A DNA stretch of 6,084 nucleotides from NCBI GenBank assembly GCA_009703165.1, contig WLGP01000064.1, forward strand, positions 1-6,084, written 5' to 3'. Positions 4,851 through 6,084 of the stretch are shown one piece after another. This stretch comes from Actinomycetota bacterium (GTDB taxonomy: Bacteria > Actinomycetota > Actinomycetes > Nanopelagicales > Nanopelagicaceae). How positions within the stretch are numbered: the first letter of the stretch is position 1; each line of letters begins with the position of its first letter. The notes under the pieces are model-generated. The model was not told the origin of the DNA. It worked only from the letters and a program-made list of their open reading frames with translations, and ran no database searches. A program made the position numbers and the translations under genes.

Positions 4851-5313
4851 TATATGAAGCGAGGATTTCTTCCTCTGCAGCATCGTGTCCAACCCAATCG
4901 CCACCGTGTACTTCTTTACCTGGCTCAAGAGTTTTGTAGACTTCAAAGAAGTGCTTGATCTCATCTAATTCATAGACAGGAACATCATCTAGATCGTTGA
5001 GATTTGATTTGCGAATATCTCCTGCTGCAACGCACAAGAGCTTATCGTCGCCGCCTTTTTCATCGGTCATTCGGAACATTCCGATTACGCGGCAAGAGAC
5101 AACGCATCCTGGGAAAGTTGGCTCATCGAGCATGATCAGCGCATCAAGTGGATCGCCATCATTTGAAAGTGTATTCTTCACAAAGCCGTAGTCGTGCGGA
5201 AAGCGTGTTGCAGTAAAGAGCATGCGATCAAGGCGAACTTCGCCAGTGTTGTGATTGATCTCGTACTTATTGCGCGATCCTGCTGGAATTTCTACGACGA
5301 CATCGAAGATCAT
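4828..5313 (-). CDS. ppa: Inorganic pyrophosphatase, family I
   Basis: This soluble enzyme splits pyrophosphate into two phosphates, pulling polymerase and activation reactions forward. From the ATG at 5313 it has 161 residues, the usual actinobacterial length. Using E. coli numbering from memory, the active-site residues are all present: E9 (E20), K16 and E18 in KYE (K29, E31), R30 (R43), Y42 (Y55), the signature DGDPLDA at 52-58 with D52, D54 and D57, D84 and D89 (D97, D102), K91 (K104), and Y126-K127 (Y141, K142). The open frame continues upstream to 5460, but that part is tRNA-His read as protein, so the start is placed at MIFDVVVEIPAG, where the family begins. No Shine-Dalgarno precedes it, and a TATAGA box 13 bases upstream suggests a very short leader. 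It may also be transcribed with orn and tRNA-His. Confidence 0.97.
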   Translation of the reverse strand: MIFDVVVEIPAGSRNKYEINHNTGEVRLDRMLFTATRFPHDYGFVKNTLSNDGDPLDALIMLDEPTFPGCVVSCRVIGMFRMTDEKGGDDKLLCVAAGDIRKSNLNDLDDVPVYELDEIKHFFEVYKTLEPGKEVHGGDWVGHDAAEEEILASYKRYQDSH

Positions 5314-5326
5314 ATGGATGGCACTT

Positions 5327-5332
5327 TCTATA
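5327..5332 (-). promoter_or_regulatory. Possible -10 box of ppa
   Basis: TATAGA on the minus strand (5332-5327) lies 13 bases before the ppa ATG. Its start point would leave a leader of about seven bases, with no ribosome site. TTCGCC sits 17 bases upstream of it as a weak -35 match. Confidence 0.35.
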
Positions 5333-5381
5333 GGTCGTGCTTGGAATAGGGCGAACCTGGAAATTACTTGAAGAGAAGACT

Positions 5382-5458
5382 TGGGGTGAACGACGGGGCT
5401 CGAACCCGCGACATCTCGGACCACAACCGAGTGCTCTACCAGCTGAGCTACGCCCACC
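5382..5458 (-). tRNA. tRNA-His (anticodon GTG) with encoded CCA
   Basis: The minus strand folds as a histidine tRNA. The acceptor stem GTGGGCG pairs with CGTTCAC, including two G-T wobbles. The D arm is AGCTCAGCTGGTAGAGC, the anticodon stem CTCGG/CCGAG holds the loop TTGTGGT with anticodon GTG, and the T arm contains GCGGGTTCGAGCCCCGT. The identity element is present in DNA: an extra G at 5458 (G-1) opposite C73 at 5385. Bases 5384-5382 read CCA, so the 3' end is encoded, unlike tRNA-Lys in this window. It lies 15 bases after the orn stop and was probably cut from a shared transcript. Confidence 0.97.
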
Positions 5459-5473
5459 ATGTGCTGTGCGGGG

Positions 5474-6064
5474 TTAGTCTACCTTTTCCGCAGGGGGATT
5501 TGCCCCCGAGTTGGGATCTTCGATGAAGACGCTGGCGCGGTAGTACTTGAGTTCTTCGATCGAATCCTGGATATCACCCAGTGCGCGGTGGTTACCGGTC
5601 TTTGCTGGGGCTGCGAAGTAGAGCTTTGGATACCAGCGGCGGGCGAGCTCTTTGATACTTGAGACGTCGACGGTGCGATAGTGCAGGTATTGGTTTAGCC
5701 GCGGCATATCGCGGGCGATGAAGTTTCGATCAACACTGACTGAATTTCCTGCCAGCGGTGATTTGCCTTCGAGGGTTCCTGCACTGGCCAAGTAGGCCAA
5801 GATCGCATCCTCGGCCTCTTCGACTGTGATGCCATTAGGAATCTCGGTGATCAGTCCTGAAGCGGTATGCATCTGCGTGACAAATTCATTCATTCCGGCC
5901 AACTGTTCGGGGGTGGCCTTGATTACCAGGTCGATACCTTCGCCGATGACATTGAGGTCGGAATCAGTGACCAAGACCGCGATTTCAACCAAGGCATCAG
6001 ATGCCAAGTCGAGTCCGGTCATTTCGCAGTCGATCCAGATCAGGTGGGGCAGAGGTGTAGTCAT
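5474..6064 (-). CDS. orn: Oligoribonuclease (DEDDh 3'-5' exoribonuclease)
   Basis: Orn degrades the two- to five-base RNA fragments left by other RNases, and the linear pGpG dinucleotide from cyclic-di-GMP, to mononucleotides in the cytoplasm. This 196-residue protein has the complete DEDDh catalytic set: D12 and E14 in WIDCEMTGLD, D112 in SVDRNF, and H159 with D164 in HRALGDI. The family segment QMHTASGL is at 64-71 and RTVDVSSIKELARRWYP at 130-146. It ends with a short Pro/Asn-rich tail (EDPNSGANPPAEKVD) that is probably flexible. The ATG at 6064 agrees with the family's N-terminus, and no strong Shine-Dalgarno is seen (only CCAGG at 6074-6070). It is followed by tRNA-His and ppa on the same strand. 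Orn next to tRNA-His is, from memory, typical of actinobacteria. Confidence 0.97.
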   Translation of the reverse strand: MTTPLPHLIWIDCEMTGLDLASDALVEIAVLVTDSDLNVIGEGIDLVIKATPEQLAGMNEFVTQMHTASGLITEIPNGITVEEAEDAILAYLASAGTLEGKSPLAGNSVSVDRNFIARDMPRLNQYLHYRTVDVSSIKELARRWYPKLYFAAPAKTGNHRALGDIQDSIEELKYYRASVFIEDPNSGANPPAEKVD

Positions 6065-6084
6065 GTGCGCCTGGCTGGAATCGA

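Noticed and set aside
5314..5460. N-terminal extension of pyrophosphatase reaching to 5460 (MVGVAQLVEHSVV...)
   Set aside because: This stretch is tRNA-His translated as protein; VAQLVEH and VAGSSP are typical of such artefacts. The family begins at the ATG at 5313.

Overview
The window looks like ordinary chromosome from a compact, moderate-GC actinobacterium, possibly of the freshwater Nanopelagicales (acI) type. The pointers are the minus-strand run orn, tRNA-His, ppa (orn next to tRNA-His is, as I recall, a common actinobacterial arrangement), short intergenic gaps, GTG/TTG starts, several starts with no Shine-Dalgarno but a close -10-like box, and a secreted DUF1524-type HNH nuclease of a kind common in Actinobacteria. 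The lineage is inferred from these features, not from a search.

Layout from the left. Positions 1-13 appear to hold the first codons of a minus-strand gene that runs off the window. On the plus strand, a TRIC/UPF0126-type membrane protein (54-662) overlaps by four bases an SSAT-like GNAT acetyltransferase (659-1135). Converging on it is a minus-strand group: an SDR dehydrogenase (2299-3078), uppP (1446-2282) and a small one-helix membrane protein with a DUF2007-like tail (1115-1435). The last of these overlaps the acetyltransferase tail to tail by 21 bases. A 102-bp gap (3079-3180) separates this group from a second, divergent SDR (3181-3939).

Next comes tRNA-Lys(CTT) on the minus strand (3962-4034), with a perfect 8-bp inverted repeat in its leader region. 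A secreted HNH endonuclease is on the plus strand (4129-4806). It converges on ppa (4828-5313), and two competing hairpins lie at the junction. Upstream of ppa are tRNA-His(GTG) with an encoded CCA end (5382-5458) and oligoribonuclease orn (5474-6064).

Functionally, orn (final degradation of short RNA) and ppa (removal of pyrophosphate) are core nucleotide metabolism. UppP recycles the lipid carrier for cell-wall synthesis. The two SDRs probably oxidise or reduce small metabolites, perhaps sugar acids, but neither substrate can be read from the sequence. The HNH protein is probably exported and may digest extracellular nucleic acid.

I see no mobile element, CRISPR array, phage gene or obvious new multi-gene system. 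The most interesting points are small: the tRNA-Lys leader hairpin, the paired hairpins at the HNH/ppa junction, the repeat in the SDR-SDR gap, apparently leaderless starts, an SDR with unusual cofactor motifs, and the small membrane protein coupled to uppP.
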